64,000 nucleotides of DNA from Iodobacter fluviatilis (GCF_004194535.1 NZ_CP025781.1:1922001-1986000), one strand, 5' to 3'. Positions 1 to 9,479 are shown, counted from the first letter of the stretch. Notes: generated by a model from the letters alone, not told the origin. Program-made: numbers and translations.

Positions 1-307
1 ATAGCGCTAAGCGGCCAATCGCATAAGGTTTTAGGGTTGATAACTCTGCAGCACCACTAGCAGCCAGCTGTTTTGGATAGGATTGATCGGCAGATAAAAA
101 CACATCAAACGGCCCACCTGCGGCGATTTGGGTGTAGAAGTTGCCAGACGAACCTAAGCTGACTTTGAACTCAGTATTAGGTTGACTCTGCTTAAATCCT
201 GCATTTAAGTCTTCAATGCAAGAAGCCAAATCAGATGCAGCAGCAATCCGCAGCGTTTGGGCATGTACGGGTAGGGCGAGCATTAAAATGCAAAGTAAGC
301 GCAGCAT
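1..307 (-). CDS. modA: Molybdate ABC transporter substrate-binding protein ModA (partial, 3' end beyond window)
   Basis: This is the first ~102 codons of a periplasmic solute-binding protein; the rest lies left of the window. The translation opens with a signal peptide (MLRLLCILMLALPVHA, then QTLRIAAASDL). The AAASDL segment and the later SLGSSGNFYTQI and GPFDVFLSAD segments are typical of ModA, whose Ser/Ala positions bind the molybdate or tungstate oxyanion. The family delivers molybdate to the ModBC permease. No modB or modC can be seen because the gene runs off the edge. A sulfate- or phosphonate-binding relative is possible but less likely, given the GPFDVFLSAD segment. Confidence 0.85.
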   Translation of the reverse strand, partial: MLRLLCILMLALPVHAQTLRIAAASDLASCIEDLNAGFKQSQPNTEFKVSLGSSGNFYTQIAAGGPFDVFLSADQSYPKQLAASGAAELSTLKPYAIGRLAL

Positions 308-347
308 AAATTCCTTTAATGGCTAGCTTGTAGGAGGCATTAAAAAA

Positions 348-671
348 CTAGTAATCAGGCTGGCCATGGGCCGTCAAAATATAATCATGCAGCGCCAAAT
401 CCATAAGCTCCGCCACATAGGGCTGCAAAAGGGCGATACGCGCAGCGTCTAACATATAGGAGAGCTTCATCTCTTCATCTGGCTTATCTTGTTCATGCCG
501 AAACAGATTAAAGAGAAATGGCAAGCTGATGGTCTCTGCCAGTGGTAAATGGCCAATAAAACCGCCATCCATACCCTTTTCCCAGACTTCAATACTACGA
601 ATAATTTTCATACCTTCACCTGATAAAGCACAACGTAGCTGTGCATTTTTAGTTTTTAAGGCCTTCGGCAT
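348..671 (-). CDS. Hypothetical protein, 107 aa (possibly 87 aa)
   Basis: I do not recognise this family. The protein is acidic and soluble-looking, with no signal peptide or membrane segment. It has a central GFIGHLPLAETISLPFLFNLF stretch and a helical C-terminal half (DAARIALLQPYVAELMDLALHDYIL). Two starts are possible. The ATG at 671 has little ribosome binding sequence, whereas the internal ATG at 611 follows AGGTGAAGGT and would give an 87-residue protein. The upstream side abuts a degraded copy of a repeat that is intact elsewhere in the window, so the 5' end may have been altered. It lies between modA and cobS on the same strand, but nothing shows a functional link. Confidence 0.55.
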   Translation of the reverse strand: MPKALKTKNAQLRCALSGEGMKIIRSIEVWEKGMDGGFIGHLPLAETISLPFLFNLFRHEQDKPDEEMKLSYMLDAARIALLQPYVAELMDLALHDYILTAHGQPDY

Positions 672-672
672 G

Positions 673-750
673 ACTTCGATTCAACTCGTTTTTCTCAAAC
701 ACGAATAGCCGATTACCCCGTACCGCTTGTTCCTTGCTCAGCGCGGCTTA
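673..750 (-). repeat. Degenerate fragment of the repeat flanking glmU
   Basis: The segment contains TCAACTCG..TTCTCAAACACGAAT followed by CCCCGTACCGCTTGTTC, in the same order and spacing as the core of the ~0.4-kb repeats at 48629-49041 and 50501-50900. It has many substitutions and lacks both ends of the unit. It looks like the decayed remnant of a third copy. Orientation relative to the strand is arbitrary; it reads in the same direction as the 48.6-kb copy. Confidence 0.55.
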
Positions 751-766
751 AGGGAGCCGCATAACA

Positions 767-1507
767 TCAAAAAAGAAGAAATGGCTTCAGCAATACGGCA
801 CAGCATAACAGCCCTGTTTCTGTTATTTCTATCCCCGCCCCCAAGCAATCACCTGTCATGCCGCCTAATTTATGCATCAGCCACTTTGCATAAGCCCAAA
901 TTAACAGCGGGGCCGCTAATAAAGGCGAGGCCAGAAAATAGGATGCTGCTAAGAGCAACGCCAAAATAATATATAAAGACCAGCTGCTTTTTTGCCAAGC
1001 AAATTGCTCAGCCATGCCAGGGGCTAGTGCAGGTAAACAGCTCCAATACAGCACGCCTAAACGCGCCCAGGCAGGAATCAATAGCAAGGATAGCCATGCT
1101 CCTTGCTTGGCTAAAAGCATCAACAACACCAGCTTGGCAGCAGATTGGGCAATCAAGGCAAGCACTCCAAAACTGCCTAGATGTGGATCTTTAAGTACGG
1201 CTAAAAACCGTGTGGGATCTCGATGGGCTGCTCCCAAACCATCGGACATATCGGCAAGGCCATCCAGATGCAGGCCGCCGGTAATCCATGTCCAAAGCAA
1301 AAAACCAACTAAAGCCGCCAGCCAAGGGTCTATCCAGCTGGACCAGTACACAAGGGCAGATAAAAACGCCCCAATCAATAAACCCACCACCGGAAACCAC
1401 GGCGCGGCTGCAGCAAGCAGGCTAGGTTGAAAATCACGAATCTGCGGCGTAGGCAAACGGGTTAAAAATTGCAGCGCCAGTACAGGCTTACGCCAATCGA
1501 ACATCAT
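767..1507 (-). CDS. cobS: Adenosylcobinamide-GDP ribazoletransferase (cobalamin synthase)
   Basis: CobS joins adenosylcobinamide-GDP to alpha-ribazole (or its 5'-phosphate), the last assembly step of adenosylcobalamin, in the inner membrane. The 246-residue protein has the family length. The N-terminal AL..LTRLPTP segment, the acidic metal-binding motif GGLHLDGLADMSDG (about residues 78-91) and several hydrophobic helices all fit. The C-terminal GGMTGDCLGA motif is also present. It is the last gene of cobT-cobC-cobS and overlaps the end of cobC by 20 bases, indicating translational coupling. No de novo corrin-ring genes are nearby, so the operon may serve cobinamide salvage, at least in part. 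Confidence 0.93.
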   Translation of the reverse strand: MMFDWRKPVLALQFLTRLPTPQIRDFQPSLLAAAAPWFPVVGLLIGAFLSALVYWSSWIDPWLAALVGFLLWTWITGGLHLDGLADMSDGLGAAHRDPTRFLAVLKDPHLGSFGVLALIAQSAAKLVLLMLLAKQGAWLSLLLIPAWARLGVLYWSCLPALAPGMAEQFAWQKSSWSLYIILALLLAASYFLASPLLAAPLLIWAYAKWLMHKLGGMTGDCLGAGIEITETGLLCCAVLLKPFLLF

Positions 1508-2090
1508 TATCTATGCCTTGCAAAATAGGCGGGTAGTCATCGTCCCAGTAGAGGGTAATTAAGCCCGCATGAGCCAGCCACAGCTGATTATGCCGTGTAA
1601 GAGGCAGGCCCAGCCAATCCAAGAGCAATGCTTTAGCCACGCCACCATGGGTTATCAATACCCGATGCTCGCCTTGACCAGCTTTTAGCCATGCTTGAGT
1701 GGCGGTAGCGACCCTTGCCGAGAAATCCGTCCAAGCTTCTATGCCAAGTGAATTGGCGGACAAATCTTGCTGCCATAGCGCCAACGCAATCTGCTGCGCG
1801 GGGCTCCTTTCAGCCAAGCCATCCAGCTCACCAAAGTGAATCTCGCGCAAATGGCTATCGATATGGCAATCTACGCCAGCACTAGCTGCTAGCTGCTGTG
1901 CAGAATCTGCACAGCGGCATAGATCCGAGCTGGCCACGCTGCTGGGGGGGAAACGTGCAAAGTGCTCGGCGCGGCTGGCAAGCTGCTGCACGCCCAAGGC
2001 AGAGAGCGGCCAATCACTATGGCCAATTAACATGCCAGCAGGCGCCGTTGTTGCCCCGTGGCGTAGCAGTGTTAAACGAAAACTACTCAT
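1488..2090 (-). CDS. cobC: Alpha-ribazole phosphatase-like histidine phosphatase
   Basis: A 200-residue member of the histidine phosphatase (phosphoglycerate-mutase-like) superfamily. The catalytic RHG motif is at residues 10-12 (LTLLRHGATTAP), and the second histidine lies in LITHGGV near residue 148. Family members beside cobS and cobT remove the 5'-phosphate from alpha-ribazole phosphate or from cobalamin phosphate. Its start overlaps the cobT stop as ATGA, and its end overlaps cobS. The assignment as CobC rests on this operon context, because the fold alone does not fix the substrate. Confidence 0.85.
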   Translation of the reverse strand: MSSFRLTLLRHGATTAPAGMLIGHSDWPLSALGVQQLASRAEHFARFPPSSVASSDLCRCADSAQQLAASAGVDCHIDSHLREIHFGELDGLAERSPAQQIALALWQQDLSANSLGIEAWTDFSARVATATQAWLKAGQGEHRVLITHGGVAKALLLDWLGLPLTRHNQLWLAHAGLITLYWDDDYPPILQGIDNDVRLA

Positions 2091-3127
2091 TCTTTAGTAG
2101 CAATACCGGCAGAGCTAAAGGTCGCCATTTCACGGTGCAAAGCCAATGCGCTTTGAATCAGCGGAATCGTTAATGCAGCACCACTTCCTTCACCTAAGCG
2201 CAAACCCAGAGCTAATAATGGCTCTAGCTGTAAAGCTGCTAAGGCATGACGATGGCCTTTTTCATCCGATACATGGCTTGCAAGCAGCCAATCTGCTACC
2301 CGTGGTTGGTTTTTTACCGCCACAAGTGCCGCAGCGGTGGTGATAAAACCATCCAGCAAAATAGGAATACCCGCTTCAGCAGCACCAGTGTAAAAACCTG
2401 CCAAAGCGGCGATTTCTAAGCCGCCTACGTGCATCAGCCAATCTTTAGCGCTGACTGCGCCCGCAGCACGCGCCCGCACCAACGCATCTTTAACCACTTG
2501 TACTTTATGCTCACGGCTGGTCGCCGAAATCCCTGTGCCAAGGCCAACAATTTCTTCTGGCTCGATACCAGTGAGCGCACAAATCAAGGCTGCAGCGGCC
2601 GTGGTATTAGCAATACCCATTTCACCACCAATCAATAGCGTTTTGCCACGAATAAACCCTTCTTGCGCACTGCCAACACCAATCGACCAAGCCTTATGGC
2701 ATTCTGGTTCACTCATTGCAGGCTCAACCCGCAAATTACCCGTACCCGCACGCACCGGTACTCTAAACAACTGTGCACCACTGGTCACCACCGTGGAGTA
2801 GCTGCTGGCTACACCCACATCAACCACCGATAAACTGGCACCCACTTCACGCGCCAACACATTAATTGCTGCTCCGCCGCCAACAAAATTGGCCACCATC
2901 TGCCCAGTCACTTCCTTTGGGAACGCCGAAACGCCTTCAGCAACCACGCCATGATCAGCAGCAAACACCACGATGGCTGGCTGTAAACGCCCAGGTATCG
3001 CCGAATTAGAGCGCGCAGCAAACCACACGGCCAGCTCTTCAAGCTTACCCAAGCTACCCTGAGGTTTAGTTAAATTAGATTGATGATTCAGCGCGGCAAG
3101 AGCGAGTGCTTGATTAGGAGTAGACAT
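2087..3127 (-). CDS. cobT: Nicotinate-nucleotide--dimethylbenzimidazole phosphoribosyltransferase
   Basis: CobT transfers phosphoribose from nicotinate mononucleotide to 5,6-dimethylbenzimidazole, making alpha-ribazole phosphate for the lower ligand of cobalamin. The start at 3127 gives 346 residues beginning MSTPNQALALAALNHQ, the usual family length. A longer open frame back to 3262 would add an unrelated extension. Visible family segments are KPQGSLGKLEELA, VFAADHGVV, GGGAAINVLA, GEMGIANTTAAAAL, and the C-terminal LGEGSGAA containing the catalytic-base region. It is first in the cobT-cobC-cobS operon. No cobalamin riboswitch was recognised in the short upstream gap. Confidence 0.93.
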   Translation of the reverse strand: MSTPNQALALAALNHQSNLTKPQGSLGKLEELAVWFAARSNSAIPGRLQPAIVVFAADHGVVAEGVSAFPKEVTGQMVANFVGGGAAINVLAREVGASLSVVDVGVASSYSTVVTSGAQLFRVPVRAGTGNLRVEPAMSEPECHKAWSIGVGSAQEGFIRGKTLLIGGEMGIANTTAAAALICALTGIEPEEIVGLGTGISATSREHKVQVVKDALVRARAAGAVSAKDWLMHVGGLEIAALAGFYTGAAEAGIPILLDGFITTAAALVAVKNQPRVADWLLASHVSDEKGHRHALAALQLEPLLALGLRLGEGSGAALTIPLIQSALALHREMATFSSAGIATKE

Positions 3128-3212
3128 ACAATGGCCAAGCAAAAAGAAGCACCGTAGACGATGAGCTATCATCGCGCAAGTAGATAGTGGGGACGTACAT
3201 TTCAATCGTGAT

Positions 3213-3815
3213 CTAGTACATAACCTTATTGGGGCCATTTTCCATAGCGCGCTGCAATGCAATATCCGCCGCTAATAATAGGTCTTCTAAACTATCCATT
3301 TCATTTTTGGTTTGCGCCACGCCAATACACACAGTCATGGTGAATTCTAGGCCGTCTGGCATGGATATTCTTTGTTCTACAGATTTTTTACGAATGCGCT
3401 CAGCCACCACAATTGCCCCATCTAGTGACGTATCGGGTAAAATTAATGCGACTTCTTCTCCTGAGAAGCGCGCAATCAAATCAAAATCACGCACGCTTTG
3501 CCGGCAAGCATTAGCTAAATGTTTTAAAGCTAAATCACCACCAATCGTTCCATAAGTGCTATTCAGATTACGCAAGTCATCAACATCAACAATTAAAGCA
3601 GTTAGAGGATTAGAAAATCGCTGGCTTCGATTCACTTCTCTGCCGGCCAACTCTAAAAAATCCCGGCGATTGGATAGCCCTGTAAGCGAGTCTTTTCCCA
3701 TTAACATAGTAAGTTTTAAATTCTGAACACGACGCAAACGCTCGCTCCAAGCCCATAAAGAAATCATAATAAGCGTAAGTATCCAAGGTAAAACAGCCAA
3801 TAGCTCATCAATCAT
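3213..3815 (-). CDS. GGDEF-domain protein with non-canonical SGEEV motif
   Basis: A 200-residue protein with one membrane helix (about residues 7-24) followed directly by a GGDEF domain. DSLTGLSNRRDF (42-53) and DVDDLRNLN (77-85) match the fold and its metal-binding Asp. The signature that normally reads GG(D/E)EF is S118-G-E-E-V122, so the first Gly and the Phe are both replaced. An RxxD inhibitory-site pattern (R109-D112) sits exactly five residues upstream. Proteins of this family make cyclic di-GMP or act as receptors for it. SG(D/E)E variants can be active, but the Val is unusual, so the activity is uncertain. No separate sensor domain is present. Confidence 0.85.
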   Translation of the reverse strand: MIDELLAVLPWILTLIMISLWAWSERLRRVQNLKLTMLMGKDSLTGLSNRRDFLELAGREVNRSQRFSNPLTALIVDVDDLRNLNSTYGTIGGDLALKHLANACRQSVRDFDLIARFSGEEVALILPDTSLDGAIVVAERIRKKSVEQRISMPDGLEFTMTVCIGVAQTKNEMDSLEDLLLAADIALQRAMENGPNKVMY

Positions 3816-3889
3816 TATTTACTAATCCTGTAAATTATACTTCGCTTGCAGTGTAGTCGTTATCAAGCCAGTACGGGTAGAATGCGCGC

Positions 3890-4840
3890 ATGTTTCAAAC
3901 CCTAATTGTTCGTCTCTCCTCGATGGGGGACATCATTCATAATTTCCCTGCTCTTAGCGATTTAGCAAGGCATAGGCCCGATATTGCTATCGATTGGGTG
4001 GTAGAAGAGAGCTTTGCTGACCTACCAAGCCTGCATCCGGCGGTGCGATCAATTATTCCAACGGCACTGAGACGTTGGCGTAAGGCTCCACTCAAATCTA
4101 AAGCAGAATTTTTAAACTTTCGTGCTCATATACGATCATGCAAATATGATTTAATTTTAGATTCGCAAGGCTTAATTAAAAGCGCCTTTATTGCCAAACA
4201 AGCAATAGGCCCCATTAGTGGATACGATAGGCAATCCGCTCGTGAAGGTCTTGCCAGCTTGGTTTACCACAAACAATATTCAGTCGCGCGTGATCAACAC
4301 GCCATCCAAAGAAATCGCCAATTAAGCGCCCACATATTTAACTACACTATCGATAACAAAATTGATTACGGCCTGAAAGTACCGCAGCTAGATCTGCCTT
4401 GGCTTGCTAAATCTCGCTACGCCGTTCTACTTTCTGCCACCAGCCGCAGAGATAAGGAATGGCCAGAAGCACACTGGATTGATTTGGCTAAGCGCCTACT
4501 AGAGCTAAATATCATCGCAATTTTCCCTTGGGGTAGCATGCTTGAACAAGAACGCAGCCAGCGCTTGGCAGCGGCTGTCCCATATGCGCTTTGCCCACCG
4601 CGTTTAAATCTAGCTGAGGCCGCATATTTGCTAGCAGGTAGCCAGATTGTAGTGGGCGTTGATACTGGCCTAGCTCACTTAGCAGCGGCTGTAGCAGTGC
4701 CCGTGGTGGCGATTTTTTGTGCGTCTGATCCGCTACTTACTGGTGTTTTGGCCAGCACTTACGCTGTAAACCTAGGCAGCAACGGCGCTCCGCCAGATTT
4801 AAACAGCGTTTGGCAAGCAACCAAGGATGGCTTGGCATGA
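3890..4840 (+). CDS. waaC: LPS heptosyltransferase I
   Basis: A glycosyltransferase family 9 protein of 316 residues. It adds the first L-glycero-D-manno-heptose to the Kdo region of lipid A at the cytoplasmic face of the inner membrane. The N-terminus RLSSMGDIIHNFPAL (8-22) and the C-terminal nucleotide-sugar site VVGVDTGLAHLAAA are diagnostic. Its stop overlaps the ATG of waaA (ATGA), so the two inner-core genes are coupled. The gene starts divergently from the GGDEF gene, and the 74-base gap should hold both promoters. Confidence 0.92.
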   Translation: MFQTLIVRLSSMGDIIHNFPALSDLARHRPDIAIDWVVEESFADLPSLHPAVRSIIPTALRRWRKAPLKSKAEFLNFRAHIRSCKYDLILDSQGLIKSAFIAKQAIGPISGYDRQSAREGLASLVYHKQYSVARDQHAIQRNRQLSAHIFNYTIDNKIDYGLKVPQLDLPWLAKSRYAVLLSATSRRDKEWPEAHWIDLAKRLLELNIIAIFPWGSMLEQERSQRLAAAVPYALCPPRLNLAEAAYLLAGSQIVVGVDTGLAHLAAAVAVPVVAIFCASDPLLTGVLASTYAVNLGSNGAPPDLNSVWQATKDGLA

Positions 4841-6084
4841 GCCGCTGGCTATATCGAGCGCTGCTTTACTGCGCTTTTCCCTTTATTTTTTTATATCTAC
4901 TTAAGCGCTCAAAACGCCAGCCCGACTATCGCCAGCATTGGCTAGAGCGGCTGGGGTTTTATCGCAGCAGCCCAAATCAAGCTCCCTTAATTTGGCTGCA
5001 CGCCGTATCCGTAGGCGAAACCCGTGCAGCAGCACCACTCTTTGCTGAGCTAAAAGCTCAATATCCCAAGCATCGATTATTAATCACTTGCATGACGCCC
5101 ACTGGCCGCGCCACCGCTCAAGAATTATTTGCTGAACAAGCCGAGATTGCCTATCTGCCTTACGATTATCCAAGTGCGGTAGGGCACTTTTTAAAACATT
5201 ATCAGCCGCAATTTGGCCTGCTGATGGAAACCGAGATCTGGCCCAATCTAATCCATTGTTGTGCCGAACACGATATCCCGCTGTTTTTAGCCAATGCGCG
5301 TTTATCTGAGAAATCGCTCAAGGGTTATCAAAAAATTAAATATCTCGTTCAACCCGCCGTAGCACGGCTGGCTGGCGTATTGGCCCAAAGCCAGCAGGAT
5401 GCAGCACGTTTGCAGCAGCTTGGCAGCGTTCATACCGCCATCGTTGGCAATATAAAATTTGATAATCTACCCAATGAAAACGCAATTTTGCAGGGTAAAA
5501 ACTGGCGAGTGGCAATTGGGCGGAGCAAGGTTTTGCTACTGGCATCCAGCCGCGATGGCGAAGAAGCATTAATCCTTGATGCACTAACAGACTGGCCTGC
5601 AGACTTGTTGCTGATCATTGTACCGCGCCATCCACAGCGTTTTGCTAGCGTTGAGCAACTACTCACTGATCGAGGCTTAGCCTTACTAAAGCGCAGCCAA
5701 TGGGACGAAAAATCTATCCCTAGCCGCGTGCAAGTCTTGCTTGGGGATTCTATGGGGGAAATGACCCGCTACTATGCAGCCAGCGATCTAGCCATTATCG
5801 GTGGCTCTATTTTGCCATTTGGGAGTCAGAATCTAATCGAAGCCTGCGCCATCGCCACCCCCGTATTACTTGGCCCTTCAACCTATAATTTTACTGAAGC
5901 CGCCCAAGCCGCCCTCGCCAATCACGCCGCATGGCAAGGGCAAGACGCCATCAGCATCATCGCCCAAGCACAATATTTATTAGCTCATCCTAAAGTGAGT
6001 AGGGCGATGGGAGAAGCAGGCTTAGTTTTTGCCGCTACACACCGTGGCGCTACGCAAAGGCTGCTTTCTTATTTACCAAAATGA
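4837..6084 (+). CDS. waaA: 3-deoxy-D-manno-octulosonic acid (Kdo) transferase
   Basis: WaaA (KdtA) transfers Kdo from CMP-Kdo to lipid IVA. From the ATG at 4837 the protein has 415 residues, beginning MSRWLYRALLYC with an N-terminal membrane anchor. The longer frame from TTG at 4810 lies inside waaC and is unlikely. Family segments include WLHAVSVGETRAA, LITCMTPTGR, METEIWPN (with the catalytic Glu) and the C-terminal FGSQNLIEA. The last 16 bases overlap the 3' end of the convergent EamA transporter gene. Whether it adds one or two Kdo residues cannot be read from the sequence. Confidence 0.94.
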   Translation: MSRWLYRALLYCAFPFIFLYLLKRSKRQPDYRQHWLERLGFYRSSPNQAPLIWLHAVSVGETRAAAPLFAELKAQYPKHRLLITCMTPTGRATAQELFAEQAEIAYLPYDYPSAVGHFLKHYQPQFGLLMETEIWPNLIHCCAEHDIPLFLANARLSEKSLKGYQKIKYLVQPAVARLAGVLAQSQQDAARLQQLGSVHTAIVGNIKFDNLPNENAILQGKNWRVAIGRSKVLLLASSRDGEEALILDALTDWPADLLLIIVPRHPQRFASVEQLLTDRGLALLKRSQWDEKSIPSRVQVLLGDSMGEMTRYYAASDLAIIGGSILPFGSQNLIEACAIATPVLLGPSTYNFTEAAQAALANHAAWQGQDAISIIAQAQYLLAHPKVSRAMGEAGLVFAATHRGATQRLLSYLPK

Positions 6085-6953
6085 ACTTTATGGTAAGGGG
6101 AGGCCTCACGACGAGGTTGCGCCAGCAAATGAACCATCAGCCCCAGCAAAATACAGGCTGTTCCCCCAATTAATGCACCTGATATCACCTCAGCATTTAG
6201 GCTATGTCCCATCCATAAGGCCGAAGCAGGGGTGATAATGGAGATCAACGATACTGTAATCGGTTTACATTCACGGATCAGCCAGTAATACAGGCTAAAA
6301 CCCAGCACCGAACCAAATACTGCTAAATAAGCAATAGCCAGCATACTCTGACTAGGGAAATTCCATGCAAGGCTACTCGTCTGCATGGTGCAAACAATAC
6401 TCAACAGCACAGCAGCAATCGCCAGTGCACCGGCATTGACCGCCAGCGGTGATTGGCCGACAGCCAGTGTTTTTAACTTTACCGCAGCAGCGGCTTGAAT
6501 CAAAACGGCTATCAGCACAGCCAGCACTCCCGCTACGCCACTTAAACTGAGCTTTTCTACAAAGATAATAAATAAGCCTGTCATCCCCATGGCCATCGCC
6601 AATAATTCGCCACGGTTTAGACTTAAACCTAGCCAAAGCCATGAAAAACCTGCCGTAGCGAGCGGAATTAATCCAAACAACACCGCCACTAAGCCCGACG
6701 ATACGGTAAGCGACGCCCAATAAACACAAAGCATCGACAAGGCGGTGCTTGCTCCAGCACAGGCAGCAGCTGGCCAGCTGCTTCTAGGTATTTTTTTACG
6801 GCTAAGTAATAAAACCAATAAGCCAAGCGCGGCGGCTAGGCCAAAACGTCCAGCTAAAGCCAAAGAAAAAGGCACACCTTGTACACTCCAATTAATCGCC
6901 AAAGGGGTGGTAGACCAAAGTAAAATCAAAACTAAATAAGCTATTTTTTGCAT
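6069..6953 (-). CDS. EamA/DMT-family transporter
   Basis: A 294-residue inner-membrane protein with about ten hydrophobic helices arranged as two EamA repeats. The first half opens LVLILLWSTTPLAINWSV, and the second contains YLAVFGSVLGFSLYYWLI and ITPASALWMGHSLNAEVISG. Family members export or import metabolites such as amino acids and nucleosides, and the substrate cannot be predicted. The gene converges on waaA with a 16-base overlap. A second, different EamA protein is at 25797-26675. Confidence 0.85.
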   Translation of the reverse strand: MQKIAYLVLILLWSTTPLAINWSVQGVPFSLALAGRFGLAAALGLLVLLLSRKKIPRSSWPAAACAGASTALSMLCVYWASLTVSSGLVAVLFGLIPLATAGFSWLWLGLSLNRGELLAMAMGMTGLFIIFVEKLSLSGVAGVLAVLIAVLIQAAAAVKLKTLAVGQSPLAVNAGALAIAAVLLSIVCTMQTSSLAWNFPSQSMLAIAYLAVFGSVLGFSLYYWLIRECKPITVSLISIITPASALWMGHSLNAEVISGALIGGTACILLGLMVHLLAQPRREASPYHKVHFGK

Positions 6954-7087
6954 AGAGTTATCTTAATGAGGACACAATACATAAAAAGTGGGTAGATTCC
7001 AGCGCCTAACTAGGCATACTATCTTGCCTTGGCGGGCTTCACCCGACCTATTGTGACAGCATGTATTGAAACAATCCCATCCTCGAA

Positions 7088-7103
7088 TGTTCCACGTGAA
7101 ACT
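7088..7103. other. parS-like centromere site 1
   Basis: TGTTCCACGTGAAACT matches the widely conserved chromosomal parS consensus TGTTTCACGTGAAACA at 14 of 16 positions, including the CACGTG core. It ends on the base before the parC ATG. Sites of this kind are bound by ParB, encoded here at 36983-37804. Being two mismatches away and directly on a ribosome binding region, it may be a weaker site. Confidence 0.6.
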
Positions 7104-9479
7104 ATGACAAGCCACGATATAGAAGCTAACGATATAGAGCCTAATGATACAGATGAGCTCATTGCAGATCATGAACCGCGCCGCTTTGTTGAAGCGCAGA
7201 TCTCTGCGACTCCAGATGATGGCGAATCCGTACAGCTAGGGCTTTACGCCGAGAAAAGCTACCTAGAATATGCAATGAGCGTGATTAAAAGCCGCGCTTT
7301 GCCACAGGTAGAAGACGGGCAAAAACCAGTACAACGCCGCATTCTCTTCACCATGCATGGCCTTGGCTTGGTTGCCAATGCTAAGCCAATTAAATCAGCG
7401 CGTATCGTGGGTGATGTGATGGGTAAATACCATCCACACGGCGATCAATCGGCCTATGACGCTCTGGTGCGTATTGCCCAAGATTTTTCACTGCGCTATC
7501 CACTCATTGACGGCCAGGGTAACTTTGGTAGCCGCGATGGAGATGGCGCAGCGGCTATGCGTTATACCGAAGCGCGTTTAACCCCGATTGCTGAGTTACT
7601 ACTGAGTGAGCTTGATAAAGGCACCACCGATTTCATCCCAAATTATGATGGCGCTTTCCAAGAGCCAGCGCTATTGCCTGCACGCTTACCCATACTGCTG
7701 CTGAATGGTGCATCTGGGATTGCGGTAGGAATGGCAACAGAAATCCCAGCACACAATCTAGGCGAAGTTGCCGATGCGGCCATTGCACTGATTAAAAAGC
7801 CTACGCTGACGACCAGTGATTTGCTCAGCTATATCCAGGGGCCAGATTTGCCAGGTGGTGGGCAGATTATCTCGCCACGCAAGGATATTGTAACGGCCTA
7901 TGAAAATGGCCGAGGCAGCTTAAAAGTTCGCGCCCGTTGGACTAAAGAAGACCTAGCTCGCGGCCAGTGGCAAATCGTCATTAATGAATTGCCGCACGGC
8001 ACTTCCACACAAAAAGTATTGGAAGAAATTGAAGATTTAAGTAATCCCAAAATCAAGAAAGGTAAGAAAGCCCTTACCCAAGAGCAGATTCAAACCAAGC
8101 AACTGATTCTCTCGCTGATTGATCGAGTAAGGGATGAATCCGGCAAGGAAAACGCCGTTCGCTTGGTGATTGAGCCAAAATCATCAAGGCAAAATCCAGA
8201 CGATATGATGAAGCTACTATTGGCGCACACCGCGCTAGAGAGTGGCTTATCCATCAATATGGTGACGATTGGCCTTGATGGCCGCCCAGGGCAAAAATCG
8301 TTGCAGCAGGTGATTTCCGAGTGGATTGCTTTTCGCTTTACCACCGTTACCCGCCGCACCGAGCATCGCTTAGGCCAAGTTAATGATCGCATGCATATTT
8401 TGGAAGGGCGCTTAATTGTCTTTCTGAATATCGACGAAGTAATCCGCATTATTCGTCATAGCGACGAGCCTAAAGCGGCCTTGATCGAAGCCTTTAATTT
8501 AAGCGATCGACAAGCCGAAGATATTTTAGAGATTCGTTTACGTCAGCTTGCCCGCTTAGAAGGCATTAAGCTTGAGCAAGAACTGGCAGATTTGGCAAAA
8601 GAAAAAGCAGAGTTAGAGCATCTTTTAGCCTCGCCTGACGTCATGCAAAAACTCATTATTAAAGAGATTGAAGCCGACAAAAAGAAATTTGCCGACCCAC
8701 GCCGCACCTTGATTGTGGAAGCCGAACGCGCCTCATTGGAAGTCACCGTAGTAGACGAGCCCATGACTATTATCTTGTCAGAAAAAGGCTGGATGCGCGC
8801 CCGCCAAGGACATGCACTTGAACTACAGAACTTAAGCTTTAAAGACGGCGATACACTACTGGCCTTTATTGAGTGCCGCTCAATCGATTCAATTGCCATG
8901 TTTGGCTCAGACGGCCGCGTCTATACCATTCAGGCATCGGTGATTCCAGGCGGCAGAGGCGATGGTGTACCCGTAACAACGCTCGTAGATCTGGCCGCCA
9001 AAACACAGATCGTGCAGCTACTCACCGCCAGACCACAGGATCATTTAGTTATCGCCAACTCTAGCGGCTATGGCTTCTACTGCCTATTTGAAAACTTAAT
9101 GAGCCGCCAAAAAGCTGGTAAAAGCTTCTTAAGCATCGAAGAAGGCGAGACGCTGTTGAAGGTTTCCACCTTTGTTCCACGTGAAACATCGCAAGTGGCT
9201 TGCCTATCTAAAGGCGGTAAATTGCATATATTTACCCTCGCCGAATTTAAGCAGCTGGCAGGAGGAGGGCGTGGTGTGATTACGATGGCCCTAGATGATA
9301 AAGACAGCCTTGCTGCTATTACCATTTGCGATGGTGAAAAACTGACTATCAATGGCACTGGCCGCGCAGGAAAAGTCGTGGAGTGGGTACTTAACGTCAA
9401 TGAAATGGCCCCTTATCAAGGCAAGCGTGCACGTAAAGGCAAACCTATTAGTTCTGCTTTGAAGTTTCCAGGCTTTTAA
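7104..9479 (+). CDS. parC: DNA topoisomerase IV subunit A
   Basis: ParC is the DNA-cleaving subunit of topoisomerase IV, which decatenates daughter chromosomes together with ParE. The chosen ATG at 7104 gives 791 residues; an upstream in-frame start at 7029 would put the parS-like site inside the gene. Core features are [27 protein letters not shown], and the quinolone-determining stretch [16 protein letters not shown] followed by the [10 protein letters not shown] active-site Tyr segment. The short C-terminal beta-pinwheel ([10 protein letters not shown] region) and the lack of a GyrA-box favour ParC over GyrA. parE is not in the window. A second parS-like site lies within the coding sequence. 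Confidence 0.92.
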   Translation: MTSHDIEANDIEPNDTDELIADHEPRRFVEAQISATPDDGESVQLGLYAEKSYLEYAMSVIKSRALPQVEDGQKPVQRRILFTMHGLGLVANAKPIKSARIVGDVMGKYHPHGDQSAYDALVRIAQDFSLRYPLIDGQGNFGSRDGDGAAAMRYTEARLTPIAELLLSELDKGTTDFIPNYDGAFQEPALLPARLPILLLNGASGIAVGMATEIPAHNLGEVADAAIALIKKPTLTTSDLLSYIQGPDLPGGGQIISPRKDIVTAYENGRGSLKVRARWTKEDLARGQWQIVINELPHGTSTQKVLEEIEDLSNPKIKKGKKALTQEQIQTKQLILSLIDRVRDESGKENAVRLVIEPKSSRQNPDDMMKLLLAHTALESGLSINMVTIGLDGRPGQKSLQQVISEWIAFRFTTVTRRTEHRLGQVNDRMHILEGRLIVFLNIDEVIRIIRHSDEPKAALIEAFNLSDRQAEDILEIRLRQLARLEGIKLEQELADLAKEKAELEHLLASPDVMQKLIIKEIEADKKKFADPRRTLIVEAERASLEVTVVDEPMTIILSEKGWMRARQGHALELQNLSFKDGDTLLAFIECRSIDSIAMFGSDGRVYTIQASVIPGGRGDGVPVTTLVDLAAKTQIVQLLTARPQDHLVIANSSGYGFYCLFENLMSRQKAGKSFLSIEEGETLLKVSTFVPRETSQVACLSKGGKLHIFTLAEFKQLAGGGRGVITMALDDKDSLAAITICDGEKLTINGTGRAGKVVEWVLNVNEMAPYQGKRARKGKPISSALKFPGF
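9173..9188. other. parS site 2, inside parC
   Basis: TGTTCCACGTGAAACA matches the parS consensus at 15 of 16 positions. It is embedded in the parC reading frame, where it encodes FVPRETS. ParB sites inside coding sequences near the origin are known from other bacteria. Confidence 0.8.

Noticed and set aside
1014-1430. 138-codon plus-strand frame opposite cobS
   Set aside because: It is antisense to a clearly conserved gene, and its composition is that of a reverse-frame shadow.
3128-3212. Possible cobalamin riboswitch upstream of cobT
   Set aside because: The gap is only about 85 bases, and no B12-box-like motif or suitable stem was recognised.
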